This document shows positions 1-12,138 of a stretch of 60,000 nucleotides of DNA, piece by piece. The stretch comes from Takakia lepidozioides (taxonomy: Eukaryota; Streptophyta; Takakiopsida; Takakiales; Takakiaceae): positions 61,584,042-61,644,041 of the forward strand of contig CM060734.1 in NCBI GenBank assembly GCA_030704615.1. Reading direction: 5' to 3'. The notes beneath the pieces were generated by a model. It saw only the letters and a list, made by a program, of their open reading frames with translations, was not told the DNA's origin and did not search any database. Position 1 is the stretch's first letter. Each line of letters starts with the position of its first letter. The translations under genes were made by a program, and so were the position numbers.

Positions 1-109
1 TAAAATGCCATTAAATTTGACAGTGATTTCTGGTGATGGAGTGGATTGCTGTGTGGCAATATCCTGCATCAGATTCAAACATCTTAAAAGGGGTGTGGGT
101 TACATGCAG

Positions 110-760
110 ATATCATTGAAGCAGCATATCTCAAACTGTAGCCAGGCATCTGCGTTGGTAACAGCCATTCTCCAGGGTGATGCTTCCCTTCTTGGCGCTG
201 CTCTATGTAAGTCACTCGAGTAAGTTATCGTGTGAAAGTTTACATGACAATCCCACCCTACCTTTGTCTGAGCATTGCCATGTCTGTCAACTTGTTCTTT
301 TATACAGCCTTTTGTATTAGCCTGCTTGTTGTTATAGAAATAGTTGTGTTGCCTCTCTTTCCTTGGGGGCATTTTGTCTTGATGTATGTTGTCAGTATCC
401 ACTGTGTTGGAGGTGTTCAAAGTGAGCTGTTACTCACCCCAATGACACTCGTTGCCTACTGTACTAACAGCCTACACTCCCTGTCCTACTGCAGCATCAG
501 ATTCGATAGTGGAGCCTCAAAGGGCTCCCCTCATCCCAGGCATGCACTCAGTCATAGCAGCATCTAAGAAGGCAGGGGCTTATGGGTGCACAATAAGTGG
601 GGCAGGCCCCACAGCTGTGGCCATCACAGACAGTGAACAAATGGGAAGAGAGATTGGAGCAGCTATGGTGGATGCGTTCCGTGTTGATGGAAATCTGAAG
701 GCGGTCGCACATGTCAACAAGCTAGACCAACAAGGCGCTCGCATCATAGCAGTGCACTAA
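110..760 (+). CDS. HSK: Homoserine kinase, 3' end (two terminal exons)
   Basis: Homoserine kinase phosphorylates homoserine with ATP in the chloroplast, the branch point to threonine and methionine. Two exons are readable: 110-206 and 495-760, joined by a 288-bp GT/AG intron (207-494). The junction rebuilds the codon for Ser in AALSSDSIVEP. Family hallmarks are NCSQASALVTAILQGD in the first exon, and APLIPGM and the GHMP-kinase motif GCTISGAGPTAVA in the second. The stop is TAA at 758-760. The acceptor before 110 is TTACATGCAG. The 5' exons lie outside the window, so this is a partial gene by position, not by damage. An AATAAG stretch near 841 may serve as poly(A) signal. The identification rests on similarity to plant homoserine kinases known to me. 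Confidence 0.9.
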
Positions 761-1854
761 TCACGTTGGCACTCTGTAGAGTTCAACTTGTGTCTTCCTT
801 TCTAACAAACTTGAGTGCAGCTTTTGTTCTCTCTGTTGTTAATAAGGAATATTTTGTCAGCAGTTAGCCCAGGAATTCTGGGGTGAAGGATATCCTTGCA
901 ACTGTTACTCTGGTCCTCTCTCAAAACTAGGTTGTGCCAGGGATGTGGTGCCAACGGCTGAGAGCTCCAGGAAATAATTTCAGCTAAATTATTTTGTGAT
1001 TTGACTACTTACTTCTGCCCTCTTTCCAAAGAGTCAATGTCAAGAGCATGGTGTAATTTCGAAAATCTTAAAGAAGGTCAGAGATATTATGTGACTTGGC
1101 CTGCTCTCCAGACTTAATAAGAGGCTACTGTCTGCTGGTTGCAACTTTGAACTGCACAATGTGGCATCTTGATGATCAGACTATTAGACAAATCAGGTCT
1201 GCACCTGTGAAATATGTGGCAGTGCAGCGTTCAAGGGATTGAGAATATCAGAAACGAATGTTGCAAGCGTACAATCCACATGTTATCCGCTGCTCCCAGA
1301 GTAGCAGCAGGCAGCTTCGATCTGAGCGGTTCCATTCTCATTCCGCACAAAGACACCACTTCAAACCCTCTTCCCCCAACAGTGAAATCTACCAATCTCG
1401 AAGCATCTCACTACGAGGTTTACAACACCGAAACAAAGTATACACAGCTGCCCTACTTTCACTTTTCCATGATACCAAATCGTTACTTGCGCACTACAGC
1501 CACCTCCAATACCACCACCTCCGCTGGAGTCGCCGTCGTGGCTGATGAACAAATAGGCCCTATGACTGGAAGCTGCGATCGCACGTTCACCAGTAAGCTC
1601 GTCACCATATTTGATGACAGACATGATCCAATAGCAAACGTCACCTCATCGTGGTCATCAATACCTCTCCCGTTCGCATGATTCAATCTGAGGGATGAGT
1701 TTTAGGGTCATTATTATCAGCTTCCAACGTAACTTACACAGATAAGCATATGTCTCACACTTCGAAACAGCTTCCCACAAGCTGGATGAGGAGTCAGGAC
1801 CCTGGTTGTGCAATCGTTTCTTGCATTGGTTCGAAATGCTCGGGGTGGGTTGTA
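761..1854. other. Intergenic, no supported gene
   Basis: This is the 3' flank of the kinase gene and intergenic DNA. One plus-strand open frame of 155 codons lies at 1214-1681. It has no recognisable domain, starts with a Cys-containing stretch without a targeting signal, and overlaps open frames in other phases, so I do not call it a gene. Confidence 0.5.
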
Positions 1855-2375
1855 CGAGAATTTTTTTGTGCTTCTCTCTCACTCACTGGTGGGGATGGCA
1901 GCTCCATACTCCATACCCAATTCTCGTTTCGGTCATGCGAGAGGCTCCACGTCATGCAGACGATACAAGGCGATGGTCTGTGAAGGTCAAAGCGGCAATC
2001 TCCTTGGAAATTCTCCAAGGACGGAGGTCCTTGCAAATGGGGCCTATGGCGCCTCCCAAGCATTCAGATGCCAATGAAATTTGGTATAACACGAACCATA
2101 TTGCGGTCTCTTTGTGGCTGTTTCGTATGCACAGCAGTATCCAGGCTCCTTTGACATATCCAGAAACTTGAGGAACTGGACTCATCTGGTCGAAACAAGA
2201 AGGACGAGGAACAGTTAGACAATGGCTGTAATTGACAACATTATCCCTTTTAGTATATGTGGTATGTAGGTGAACGATGAATTATGGAACAACGCTGGCA
2301 GGAGTTCTTTCAAGATCCTTCACAAAGGTGGGACTACAGCGTCGACAATATGCACGTTCTTCTGTCATGGAGTGA
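1855..2375 (+). repeat. Diverged repeat R1, copy A, with PDF-like motif
   Basis: This stretch is related to 8745-9270 (copy B) and 3020-3290 (copy C). Shared words include GGCGCCTCCCAAGCATTCAG here against GGGGCCTCCCAAGCCTTCAG in copy B, and CTGGTCGAAACAAGAAGGAC here. Near 2285 a frame reads WQEFFQDPSQRWDY, close to the first half of the plant OSB 'PDF' motif (W-x-E-F-F-x-x-P-S-x-W-W-D-N). Frames are broken, so it is a remnant. Confidence 0.6.
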
Positions 2376-2539
2376 GTTTGACTGACTGGTATGATAATAT
2401 TCTGTGGACTGGATTATAACCCTAGTCGTAGAGTTGAGCTAGAATCTCGGTTTGCTTCTGCAAGAGCTTCTCTTGTTGCGTTGTCATCATTGTGGGTCGT
2501 TCTTCCTAAGCAGGGGTTAAACGTACCATACCCCAAGTC

Positions 2540-2860
2540 TTTTGCCGTGGAGCTTGCAAGGTGAATGGGAGTAATGGTTGTGGCTTGGTTAAAATTGTGG
2601 CTGGTCAGCTGCACCCTGATGGTTTTCACAGACCAATCCAAACTCTCCAGACTAGAGACATAAGCAGCGCTGGATTGATGGTTTGAGGGTTGGTCCAATC
2701 CTCCTCGGGGTGCAGCTAATTGCCATGACACAAGATCAAGGCCAGTCTGGTGGTGGTGGATAGTTATGAGGGCGTGGTTCTGATTCTTGTGTGGATGGTG
2801 GAGCTCCTTGGAAGTTTCAGATGAAAGTGTGACCAGCAATGATCATGATTAGAGGGGCAG
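2540..2860. repeat. Diverged repeat R2, copy 1
   Basis: Contains TTTTCACAGACCAATCCAA (near 2622) followed by ACATAAGCAGC and a CATGACACAAGATCAAG word. The same order of words recurs at 3420-3640 and 51480-51700. All three copies lie upstream of PPR sequence, so R2 looks like part of the ancestral 5' region of this PPR family and not an independent transposon. Confidence 0.6.
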
Positions 2861-3019
2861 GCTTGTCCAAACTTGTTTAGCATCTGTAAGTTTGGACATG
2901 TTTCTATGTTCCTCATTTGTTGCTTGAAACAGAGCCAAGAGTGGATGTTGTTGAACAGTAGCACTCCTCCGCAAAAGAACCTGTTAAAGTTTTGATCCAC
3001 TTGGAGTTTCTAGCGCAAA

Positions 3020-3290
3020 GGTGAACCATGGAGCATGGAACGGGGCTGCTCTAATGCCAATGAAACTCACTAATAAGATGAAGCACTTTGCTGTTTCTTT
3101 TATTTAGGGTCACTGTGTTGTATGCAGCATAGGACCCAGTGTGCTTCTTGCTTCTTCAACAGTTTCATTTTTTAATCTGTCTGGCTTGTAGGCCAACAGA
3201 GGATCATGGAGCAGTGCTGGCAAGAGTTCTTTAAAGATCCTTCAGAATGGTTGGACAACCATGATGTCAAGGTGCAACTGTTTCCATGTA
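3020..3290 (+). repeat. Diverged repeat R1, copy C, with PDF-like motif
   Basis: Shares GGGTCACTGTGTTG with copy B (9008) and a PDF-like half-motif. From 3209 a frame reads MEQCWQEFFKDPSEW followed by LDNHDVK, the best preserved of the R1 half-motifs. It could be an old 5' exon of the PPR gene just downstream or an independent remnant; the sequence alone does not decide. Confidence 0.55.
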
Positions 3291-3419
3291 TGATATGAAG
3301 GAGTTTGCCTGTTCTGCAAAAATGGACCGGAGGTTGTTCTTCCTAAGCAGGAAAATGTATCGATCCCCGAGTTTTATAAGGTACTTGGGAGGGTCATCTT
3401 GGCCTTGCAAGTCCGTGTT

Positions 3420-3640
3420 TAAACTACTGCTCATCTGCACACTGGTGGTTTTCACAGACCAATCCAAGATCACTGGACTGCAGACATAAGCAGCATGCAC
3501 AAGGATTGAGAGTTGGTTGAATACTGCACGTGTGAATGGAGAGCTAGCTGCTCCCATGACACAAGGTCAAGCACAATGTGGTGAGGCAACTTCTTCTTCA
3601 ACACATCTAGGCTTGTGTTATCCTCCCATGAGATCTGTCC
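3420..3640. repeat. Diverged repeat R2, copy 2
   Basis: Same ordered words as copy 1: TTTTCACAGACCAATCCAA near 3449, CAGACATAAGCAGC, then CATGACACAAGGTCAAG near 3554, and TGTGGTGAGG followed by CTTCTTCTTC, which also occurs at 51673. Confidence 0.6.
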
Positions 3641-3755
3641 TGCTTTTGTCATCGCGGTTTTGTTAAGTTAGCTCATCAGGTGGATCGTGTTTCTGAGTGT
3701 TTTTGACATGTTGCCAATTTGTTTGCAGGTAAGTATCCTAAAGCTGTAAACAGAG

Positions 3756-6700
3756 ATGAGGAGAAGATTGGGAAGGAGTCCAAGTCAGTGGTGGGACAAT
3801 GGGGGAAGAAAGGTGAGTGGTGTTGTGTTAAAGCAGAAGCAGACAAGTAGTTGAAATGAAAAGCCTTCATCCAAATTAACTCATCCCTCTCTCCCCAACA
3901 CATTTTTAAAGTCTTGTGTAGGACCTAGTGCATGGTAAATAGAGCTGGGAGGATCTATGCGTTATCGTTTTCAGGGTAGGGTGACTGAAGGAGGTCGGGA
4001 TGAAGTTTGGGCCCAGATCCATCCGAGACAGCTGGATTTCAAGTACAAGAGTACCAATGAGCCACTGTGGATTCAGAAACCTGTATGGGTCGAAGGTCAA
4101 CTGGAAGCAGCACCGGTGCACTTGATAAACTCAGGCACCTCCACCACAACCTGTGCTTCCGAAAGAGGACCAAGAGAGGGAGTCCACAAGATCTCTTCTG
4201 GCATTTGTGGGCATGTGAGGACACTATGTGAAGCAGGACAACTGAAAGAGGCTCTGGAAATATTGAACGAAGGAGGGATCTCACCAGATTCCAATACCTA
4301 TGTCTGTATCTTGCGTGAGTGCATTAAGATGAAAAGTCTAGCAGCGGGAAAGGAGGTGCACATCCACATTATCCAGAGTAGATTCAAGCCAAATTTGTTT
4401 CTACACAATACCCTTGTCAACATGTATGTCAAATGCGGGAGCATTGTGGATGCACGCCGAGTCTTTGATAAAATGCCTCAACGAGGTTTGATCACATGGA
4501 ATACAATGATGGCAGGATATACCAAACATGGGCAGGGTAGGATTGCCTTGGAGATGTATGAGCAAATGATACAAGAAGGGGTGAAGCCGGACCAGGTAAC
4601 GTTCGTTTGCGTTTGCAGTGCGTGTGCAAGCCTGGCAGCCCTGGAAAAGGGCAAAGTGGTCCATGCTGAGATCATAAAAGCAGGAATTGTACCAAATATG
4701 ATTCTGAGTAATACCGTCATGGATATGTATGCCAAATGTGGGAGCATCAAGGATGCAAAGGGAGTGTTTGACAATATGGCTGAACACGATGTGGTGTCAT
4801 GGAGTGTGATGATAGCAGGATATGCCCAGCATGGACGTGGGACGGAGGCTTTGGATACCTATGGAAAAATGATGCAGGGAGGGGTGACACCGAACCGGGT
4901 CACATTCATTTGTGTTCTCAAGGCGTGTGCCAGCCTCGCAGCTCTGGAGAAGGGGAAAGAGGTCCATGCAGATATCAGAAAAGCTGGAATTGCACCTGAT
5001 GTCATTCTGAATACTACCCTCATGGACATGTATGCCAAATGCGGGAGCATTGATGATGCAAAGGTTGTGTTCAATAATATGGCTAAACGAGATGTGGTGT
5101 CCTGGAGTGCAATGATCGCAGGATATGCCCAGAAGAGGTGTGCATTGGAGGCTTTGGCGACCTATGAGCAAATGATGCGGGAAGGGGTGAAGCCCAACCA
5201 GGTAACATTCGTTTGTGTCTGCAACGCATGTGCAAGCCTTGCAGCTCTGGAAAAGGGGAAAGAAGTCCATGCGGACATCATGAAGGCTGGAATTGTACCA
5301 GATGTCATTCTGAACACTGCCCTCATGGACATGTATGCCAAATGTGGGAGCATCAAGGATGCAAAGGGAGTGTTTGACAATATGGTTGAACGAGATGTTG
5401 TGTCATGGAGTGCAATGATTGCAGGATATGTAGAGAAGAGTTGTGGGATGGACGCTTTGCAGACCTACCAGCAAATGATACAGGAAGGGGTGAAGCCAGA
5501 CGAGGTCACCTTTATTTGCGTTTGCAATGCTTGTGCTAGCCTGGCAGCCCTGGAAAAGGGCAAAGAGGTCCATGCTGACATCATGAAAGCTGGAATTGTA
5601 CCAGATGTCATTTTGAACAACACCCTTGTGGACATGTATGCAAAATGTGGGAGCATCAAAGATGCAAGGGGAGTGTTTGACAATATGGCTGAACGCGATG
5701 TGGTGTCTTGGAATGCGATGATCGCAGGTTATACGCAGAACCGGTGTGGGATGGAGGCTTTGGGGACCTATGAGCAAATGATACGGGAAGGGGTGGAGCC
5801 CAACCAGGTCACATTCCTTTGCATTTGCAATGCATGTGCAAGCCTGGCAGCCCTGGACAAGGGCAAAAAGGTCCATGCTGACATCAAGAAAGCTGGAATT
5901 CTACCAGGTGTCATTCTGGACACTGCTCTCGTGGACATGTATGCCAAATGCGGGAGTATCGAGGGCGCAAAGAGAGTCTTTGATAATATGCCTGAAAGAA
6001 ATGTGGTGTCATGGAATGCAATGATTGCAGGATATGCCCAGCACGGGTGCCGTAGGGAAGCCCTGCAACTATTTGAAGAAATGCAGAAGGAAGGCTTTGA
6101 GCCGAACAATATCACCTTTATATGCATTCTCCAAGCATGTAGCCATGGGGGCCTAGTGGTTGAAGGCAGACACTACTTTGATTCACTGAGTCAAGATCAT
6201 GGCCTCACTCCTACAGTGGAACACTTTGGTTGCATGGTGGACCTTCTTGGCCGTGCGGGGCGATTGGATGAAGCTGAACACTTTACGAACAAAATGGCAG
6301 TGCATCCAGGTGCTATGGTGTTGAAAGCCTTGCTTGGTGCCTGCAGAATTCATGGCAATGTGGAGCTGGCAGAACGTGTGGCAAAATCTATCCTTGACTC
6401 GGATAGACAGGACACTACAACTTACGTGTTGCTCTCAAATCTCTATGCCGCAGCTGGCAAGTGGGATGATACTGCAAAGGTGAGAAAAATGATGAAACTC
6501 AGGGGTGTTGCAAAGAGGCCAGGTCGCTGCTGGATCGAGGTCGGAAATGGGGTGCACACATTTGTGATAGATGACAACTTGCATCCACAAATCGAGGAAA
6601 TCCATGCTGAGCTGAGAAGATTGTCTGGGCTGATGAAGGAGGCAGGGTACGTGCCTGACACACAGTTTGTATCGCATGATGCAGAGGAGGAGCAAAAGGA

Positions 6701-6926
6701 ATTTTCTCTTTGCCACCACAGTGAGAAGTTGGCCATTGCTTTTGGGCTGATCAGCACAGCCCAAGGGACGCCTCTTCGTGTCATCAAGAACCTTCGGGTG
6801 TGTGGTGACTGCCACACAGCCGCCAAGTTCATTTCGAAAATTGTTGGTCGAGCGATTGTTGTACGGGATGCCAACCGCTTTCATCACTTTGAAGACGGGG
6901 TTTGTTCTTGTGGGGAATACTGGTGA
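3756..6926 (+). CDS. PLS-class PPR protein with DYW deaminase domain and N-terminal OSB-type PDF motif
   Basis: Predicted organellar C-to-U RNA-editing factor. Model: exons 3756-3812 and 3975-6926, with a 162-bp intron GTGAGT...TTTTCAG. Phases match and give about 1002 aa; without the first exon the open frame starts at 3957 (989 aa). The junction puts SPSQWWDNGGRK before GRVTEGGRDEVW, then LDFKYKSTNEPLWI and WVEGQL, matching the plant OSB PDF motif. About six P-L-S triplets follow at an exact 303-bp period (GCAGG words at 4512, 4815, 5118, 5421, 5724, 6027), then P2-L2-S2, E motifs, a PG box (KRPGRCWIEV) and a DYW domain with HSEKLA, CGDCH and HHFEDGVCSCGEYW. Zinc and catalytic residues are present; the last triplet is EYW, a common variant. 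The gene is intact. Low-intron structure is usual for PPR genes. Target RNA is unknown. Confidence 0.88.
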
Positions 6927-8744
6927 AACATGATTCTGTTGTAAGGTATGAGTGTCTTTCTTCATTCATTAAAGTCATGAAGCTGCCTGGTGCATTCACC
7001 ATTCCCTGGGAATGTTGGCCATGACACTTTTTCTCCGTGGCATATCAACCCTTCAAGAGCAATTATGTAGTTTACCCACCAGGCTTGGATTGGAGATATA
7101 CTCCAGCATATCTAACACCAATCTCATTACAGACATGAACTGTGGGTATGCAGGGTAGTCTAGATTACCATTCATCACTAACTTCACCTACCAACGGGTC
7201 AGCCATTTACAATGGGAAGCTTACAGTTAGCAATTTGGACCCCCATGGCCATGGCCATAGGATCTGTCCTCCACAACTGCCACAGCTTGCGGCATGCTAC
7301 AACAGCTTATGGAGTCCATCAATATGAAAGGTAGTGGCTCGAGGAGGTCCGGGGAGGATGGTCACTGGTCACACTCTTCACTCCTGAATGATGTCAGACC
7401 TTAGAGCATCCCTACCCTTCTCACTGAAATGGCCCCTCTATGGCTATTTGAAGGGGTTGATTCAGGACTCTCGAAAGGTGTGTGAAGGGGTAGGCTGCTC
7501 GTAACCACACCCTTGCCCCTCGTTACGCCCCTCGTTCCCGCCTTGCTGGAGTTCCTAGCGACGTTCTCATATGCTCCTCGATCACGTTCCCCACCGACCG
7601 CCTGCCTTCATCATCCCTTGGCTTTGGAAGCACTGCAGCTGGATTGGAAGCGAGAGGCTGGGAGGCACACTCTGACATATCCATGGTCGGGATGACTGGG
7701 TTGCGGGACGAGTTCAGGTCACTGTATATCGTGCACACATACAGTGAAAGAGAAGGGGTGCAGGGTCCGCCCTTCACGGCATATACAGTAGAGCAAGGGT
7801 GTGGTACATTTGGAGGGAAGTTTGAACCTGTTTACGAAAAGTACGGGTGCAGGGTCCATAGAGGCATAGAGTGGGGATGCTCCTACGAGGTATTGAAGAT
7901 ATGGCAAACGCCTTGAGAATAAGACAAAAAAATGAAAGTGAAAAAATAGATCGAGTTGATTTTGTTTATAGAATCAATTTATGCTCTCTCTCCCAATCAG
8001 TTTCTGTGGACTATTCTTCACTCCTCACTCCTCTTAGCCATGCAGGATTATGATATAAATAGAATTTCATTTTGAATTACCATTATGAGGAAATGCACAA
8101 GCACAAGCTCAATGAATTTGCCATTACCTCTATGTTACTGCCAACCTCCTACTAAGTAGCATTCCTGACAAACAAGATATACATAATAATTACTCTGGAT
8201 CGAAGAACATGTTACTGTTTATTTCCATGGCTGTTTTCATACTCTGGAGTGCAAGTATGCTGGGCAATGAGCACAAACAGCCATGAGCCTGTTCAAGTAC
8301 ATGGACTTCACTGATAATGGTACTAAAGCACTTGAGCCAGTTGAACAAGTGACTGCATCTCAGACACTTGCCAAGTATAAAGGGGTTGAATTGGGCCCTT
8401 GAAGACAAACCAACTGTGCAGCAACACAGCATTCATGATTGAAGGACAAAGACAATGGTTGGTTTAAAGGGAGGGAAGCTTTGACAGGTGCTGGGCAGTG
8501 AGTGGTGAGATATCCAGAAGCAGCCTCTCCCTTCCGTTGAGTAGTGGTGACATTTGAGGGACATGAGAAAGGGATTGATATTTACCATGAAAAAGATGAT
8601 GTGAAGAGACTGAGAACATGTAGCAGCAAACAATGGTTTACACCAACGCTTTATCCTTGAAGCTGGATGATCTTTTCCCACATTGAGGTGGCAGTGCAAT
8701 TATATACCACATCTGTTCAAAGTGCGCAGGGTGAGTGTACCAAA
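6927..8744. other. Intergenic, no supported gene
   Basis: 3' flank of the PPR gene and unassigned DNA. Short open frames at 7142-7327, 7644-7916 and 8190-8432 (minus) show no domain, no consistent codon signal and no splice-linked partners that I can see. Confidence 0.45.
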
Positions 8745-9270
8745 AAAACCATCTTCTGCTTCTCTCTCTCGGTGTAACGACAGCATGCGTGTATGCATAC
8801 TTCATACCAAAGGCCCTGTCTTCTCATCTGAGTCTTGTGAGAAGCCTCACATCATGCAGCAGATTACAGGGCTGGATCTGGAGCTGAAAGTGACATCCCT
8901 TGGCAATGTGCAAAGGACATACCCTCGTAAGGGTGGCTATGGGGCCTCCCAAGCCTTCAGGGACGCCAACAAAATTCAGTATAGCACAACACACTTTGTT
9001 CTTTTTGGGGGTCACTGTGTTGCATGCACCATAGAATCAGGCTTGGAATTCTCCTTTGACCTCAGTAGAAACTAATATAACCTGGTCGAGGAAGCAAGAA
9101 GGACACAGGATAGTCAGACAAGCCCTATAATCAACACCCTTGTCCTCCTGAAACTTTTGGTCTATCTACCAACGCTGGAGCATGGAACAGCACTGGCAAG
9201 AGTTCTCTAAAAGGTCCTTCATAGTGGTGGGAATACAGTGTTGACATGGTGCGCTTTCGTCATGTAGGGC
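8745..9270 (+). repeat. Diverged repeat R1, copy B, with PDF-like remnant
   Basis: Best-preserved long copy of R1: one open frame reaches from 8683 to 9075 and reads LDLELKVTSLGNVQ and GASQAFRDANKIQYSTTHFV. From 9183 the frame MEQHWQEFSK matches the PDF half-motif, then shifts frame after an A run. Function unknown; the similarity to copies A and C is the evidence. Confidence 0.55.
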
Positions 9271-9642
9271 ATTCATGAACCTCTTTCCCCCCACTGCTGT
9301 CTCTATGTCCTCCTGGATCTCTCTCTCTCTCTGGGTAGCACCTCCATCTTGCACGAGTGCAGCTGTAAATTGCACCTTTTCCTGCCAGATTCAGCCATAG
9401 TGCTGCTGGCGGCATCAATATGCTGGAGTAAACTCTTTTGTTGCTTGAGAAAACAACCGACGGTAATGAATCAAAACTGCGAACGTATGGCCAATTGTTG
9501 AACGAACAAGTTTTTCTGCTCAAGTGGTCAAATGCATGGTAGGGCAACGGCTACGGAGCCAAGGAGAGACACCACACATTCCCTCAAAAAGCTGAATCTC
9601 CCCATATTCTTGGACCAGCTCAGCTCTGTTGCAACAGCTCAT
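9271..9642. other. 3' flank of the L3 gene
   Basis: No gene recognised. Minus-strand transcripts of the L3 gene should terminate here. A short CT-rich run lies near 9322. Confidence 0.4.
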
Positions 9643-12138
9643 TTAGTCCTCTGCTAAGAATGGGTCACTCTCACCCAATTCAGCAACCAGGGGTGAGGTA
9701 TCGTCATCTGGGGTTGAGTAATATGTTGGGAAAGGTATCGTGGACAAGTCGGGCTGCTTGTAAACAGCATCCTTAATCAGCACGAAGTTACCCTTGTGTC
9801 CAGGCACCTGCCCCCGCCTCAGCAACCACACAGTGAAACATTAGATTTCTTTTCATGAGAGAAAGGGAAATAGAAAAATCGATTGTCATGTACATGATGT
9901 TTGCAACCAAGCACACAACATTCAAGACGAAACAGGAGGCATCAACACACCTGACCCCGAACCCAAATCAGGTCACGCTCAGGCTCAATTTTATAAATCC
10001 ATACATTCTTCACTGTCCTCCTTACTGCTCCCATTTGACCTGCCATCTTTTTCCCCTTGAAGACCTGCATGCACAAAATATTACACATTACCCTTTCTGC
10101 TTCCTCCCCACCCATGGTAGATCCTGTATTCAAAGTGAGAGAGAGACAAATAGACTTTTATAAAGACTTTCTCAAGCATCACAAGGAGGAAGTTAGGTGC
10201 AAACAAGGTGAAATGACAAATGCAAATACCAGGAAAAATAGTAACCTACCTTGCCAGGGTCCTGGCGCCCACCTGTAGACCCTAGACTTCGATGCGACAG
10301 GGATGCACCATGTGAAGCAGGCATTCCAGCAAAACCCCATCTCTTCATTCCACCCTGCTCATATTCACCCCACATAACTCCTTGTCAATAACCTCTAAAA
10401 GGTATACACTCCCAGCTAGCAATCTGGGATACTGGCATGACCGCGATCCAACCTTAGTCATCTCCTCAATTGCAGCCCCTTACAACTCTTGCTGAGAGTC
10501 GCATCAAGAAGTCACTCTAGGTCTTGTCGGTAGAATCTTAATGAACATGCCATGCTCATGTAAAGGTCTGTCATGGTGTGAAACGTAGCCAATCAAGGAT
10601 ACAGACACACATAGGCATCTTCAAAATAGGGAAAAGAGAACGGAGGAGTCCCAACCTGAAAGCCCTTGCCAGTGGTGGTTCCAGTGATATCAACATACTG
10701 GCCTGGCTGAAAGTGGCGCACTGTGAGTTCGGTGCCCACAGGCAACATTGCATCCTCTGACACCGGGAACTCGGCAAGGTGATGTTTTAATGGCACCCCT
10801 GCAGCCCTAAAGTGGCCGAGTTCAGGCTTGGTCAACTGCTTTGGCTTCCTCTGCCCTGCTCCAATCTGTGGCCCGAACTGGCACGTTTTAAAAAGGATGT
10901 TTGCAACTTGAAGCCATTCAGTTCAATGCAGTTCAAATCAATTCAAGAGATGCCTACTCTCACTCTCAACTGAGACAAATAGGACAACAACCATGAAGTT
11001 TCAGAAGCAGGATGTTGACAACAACATAGACATCACATCAACCATGTTGCTTGATTAAACACTCCTCAAAGAATACCAGCCCAGCTGGCTTTGGTTATAA
11101 AAGAAACAATGTCCAATGAGTTCATAATACTCTAAAACATAAGGATGATGGGGCCCTAGGGCACTAGTTCAACTTCAGAAAACCAACTTCTAGAAGTCCC
11201 GAATAAACCCCTAAACCCTGATCGCACATTCCAAATTGACCTCTTGCAGAACTGGACAAATAAACTTGGCTACTTTTGTGTAGCTGGCTGTCGGGTAATT
11301 CCATGTGAGATACATCAAGCCTTAGATATAGATCGGGTGCAGTAGATTGTGGCATCAGTACCTTTCGAACAGCATCATATACCATTTGACAAAAAAAATC
11401 TCCATACAAACCTCTGACTTGCCTATATAAAACGGTCACCTTTGATTCCACTTCCACCAAACTAGAAATATAACTCCGTAGGTTATAAATTCAACCAGCT
11501 TCAACGTTGGTTTGCCAAAAACTAGTATGCAACAGCAGAAATACTGTTGCAATTCCCCACAAAACTTACCCTACTACAGACCAGCTGAGAACCCTAAACC
11601 CTGTGTCCGAAACTAATGGTGCGACATTGCCACCTAAGAATGGTTCACAGTCTGCCACCATTGCATTAACCCAACCGCCAAACTGTACGCCTGGGCCCCC
11701 TCCCTCCCGAAAGTGAACGTTATCCCCCCTCCCCGCTCTTCCCTCTCTTATCTCTTCACTACAGATGGTAGGAAGTATTTAGCAGATATCTCGCAGAGCC
11801 CCCTGTGCTGGCTTTGGTATCCCGCATTGTCACTTTGAATCTCGAAATTTGAACTGGATTCACCCCACCCACATTCCAGCCAAGGAACAGAAAAAACGAA
11901 ATACGTAGGACACAAACAACAAAAACCAAAAGTGAATGGCGGTTGCACTCACCTGGAGCGCAACATGGCCGTGCTTTTCCTCAGTTTTGATTTGAGTGAC
12001 CTGGTTGTCGTTCATCCACAGCACCGTCATGGGAATGCGAGCTCCCCACTTGTCCCAGATGGCAGTCATGCCACACTTGATTGCTATCACGCCCGTTCTA
12101 AGGGACCTCCCTCCCATCCTCACAATGGTCTCTGTCAT
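9643..12138 (-). CDS. Mitochondrial large-subunit ribosomal protein uL3 (bacterial type)
   Basis: Organellar L3 binds 23S-type rRNA early in large-subunit assembly. Five exons on the minus strand: 12138-11953, 10865-10656, 10354-10250, 10064-9951 and 9807-9643. All introns are GT/AG and all junctions are in phase 0, giving 259 aa. Conserved segments in order are [82 protein letters not shown] and [10 protein letters not shown], ending DPFLAED. Order and spacing match the plant mitochondrial L3. The ATG at 12138 gives only about 15 residues before the core, whereas plant homologues have roughly 85 with a presequence. An upstream exon is therefore likely; an Arg/Ser-rich minus-strand frame starting near 12443 is a candidate I could not join. 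The 1,087-bp intron 1 contains only an unsupported open frame. Confidence 0.87.

Noticed and set aside
1214-1681. 155-codon plus-strand open frame
   Set aside because: No domain, no targeting signal, and other frames on both strands are open over the same stretch.
4401-6127. Long minus-strand frames opposite the PPR repeats
   Set aside because: Periodic shadows of the 303-bp coding repeat; no codon or domain support.
11164-11460. 98-codon minus-strand frame between L3 exons
   Set aside because: Lies wholly inside intron 1 of the mitochondrial L3 gene; no recognisable motif.
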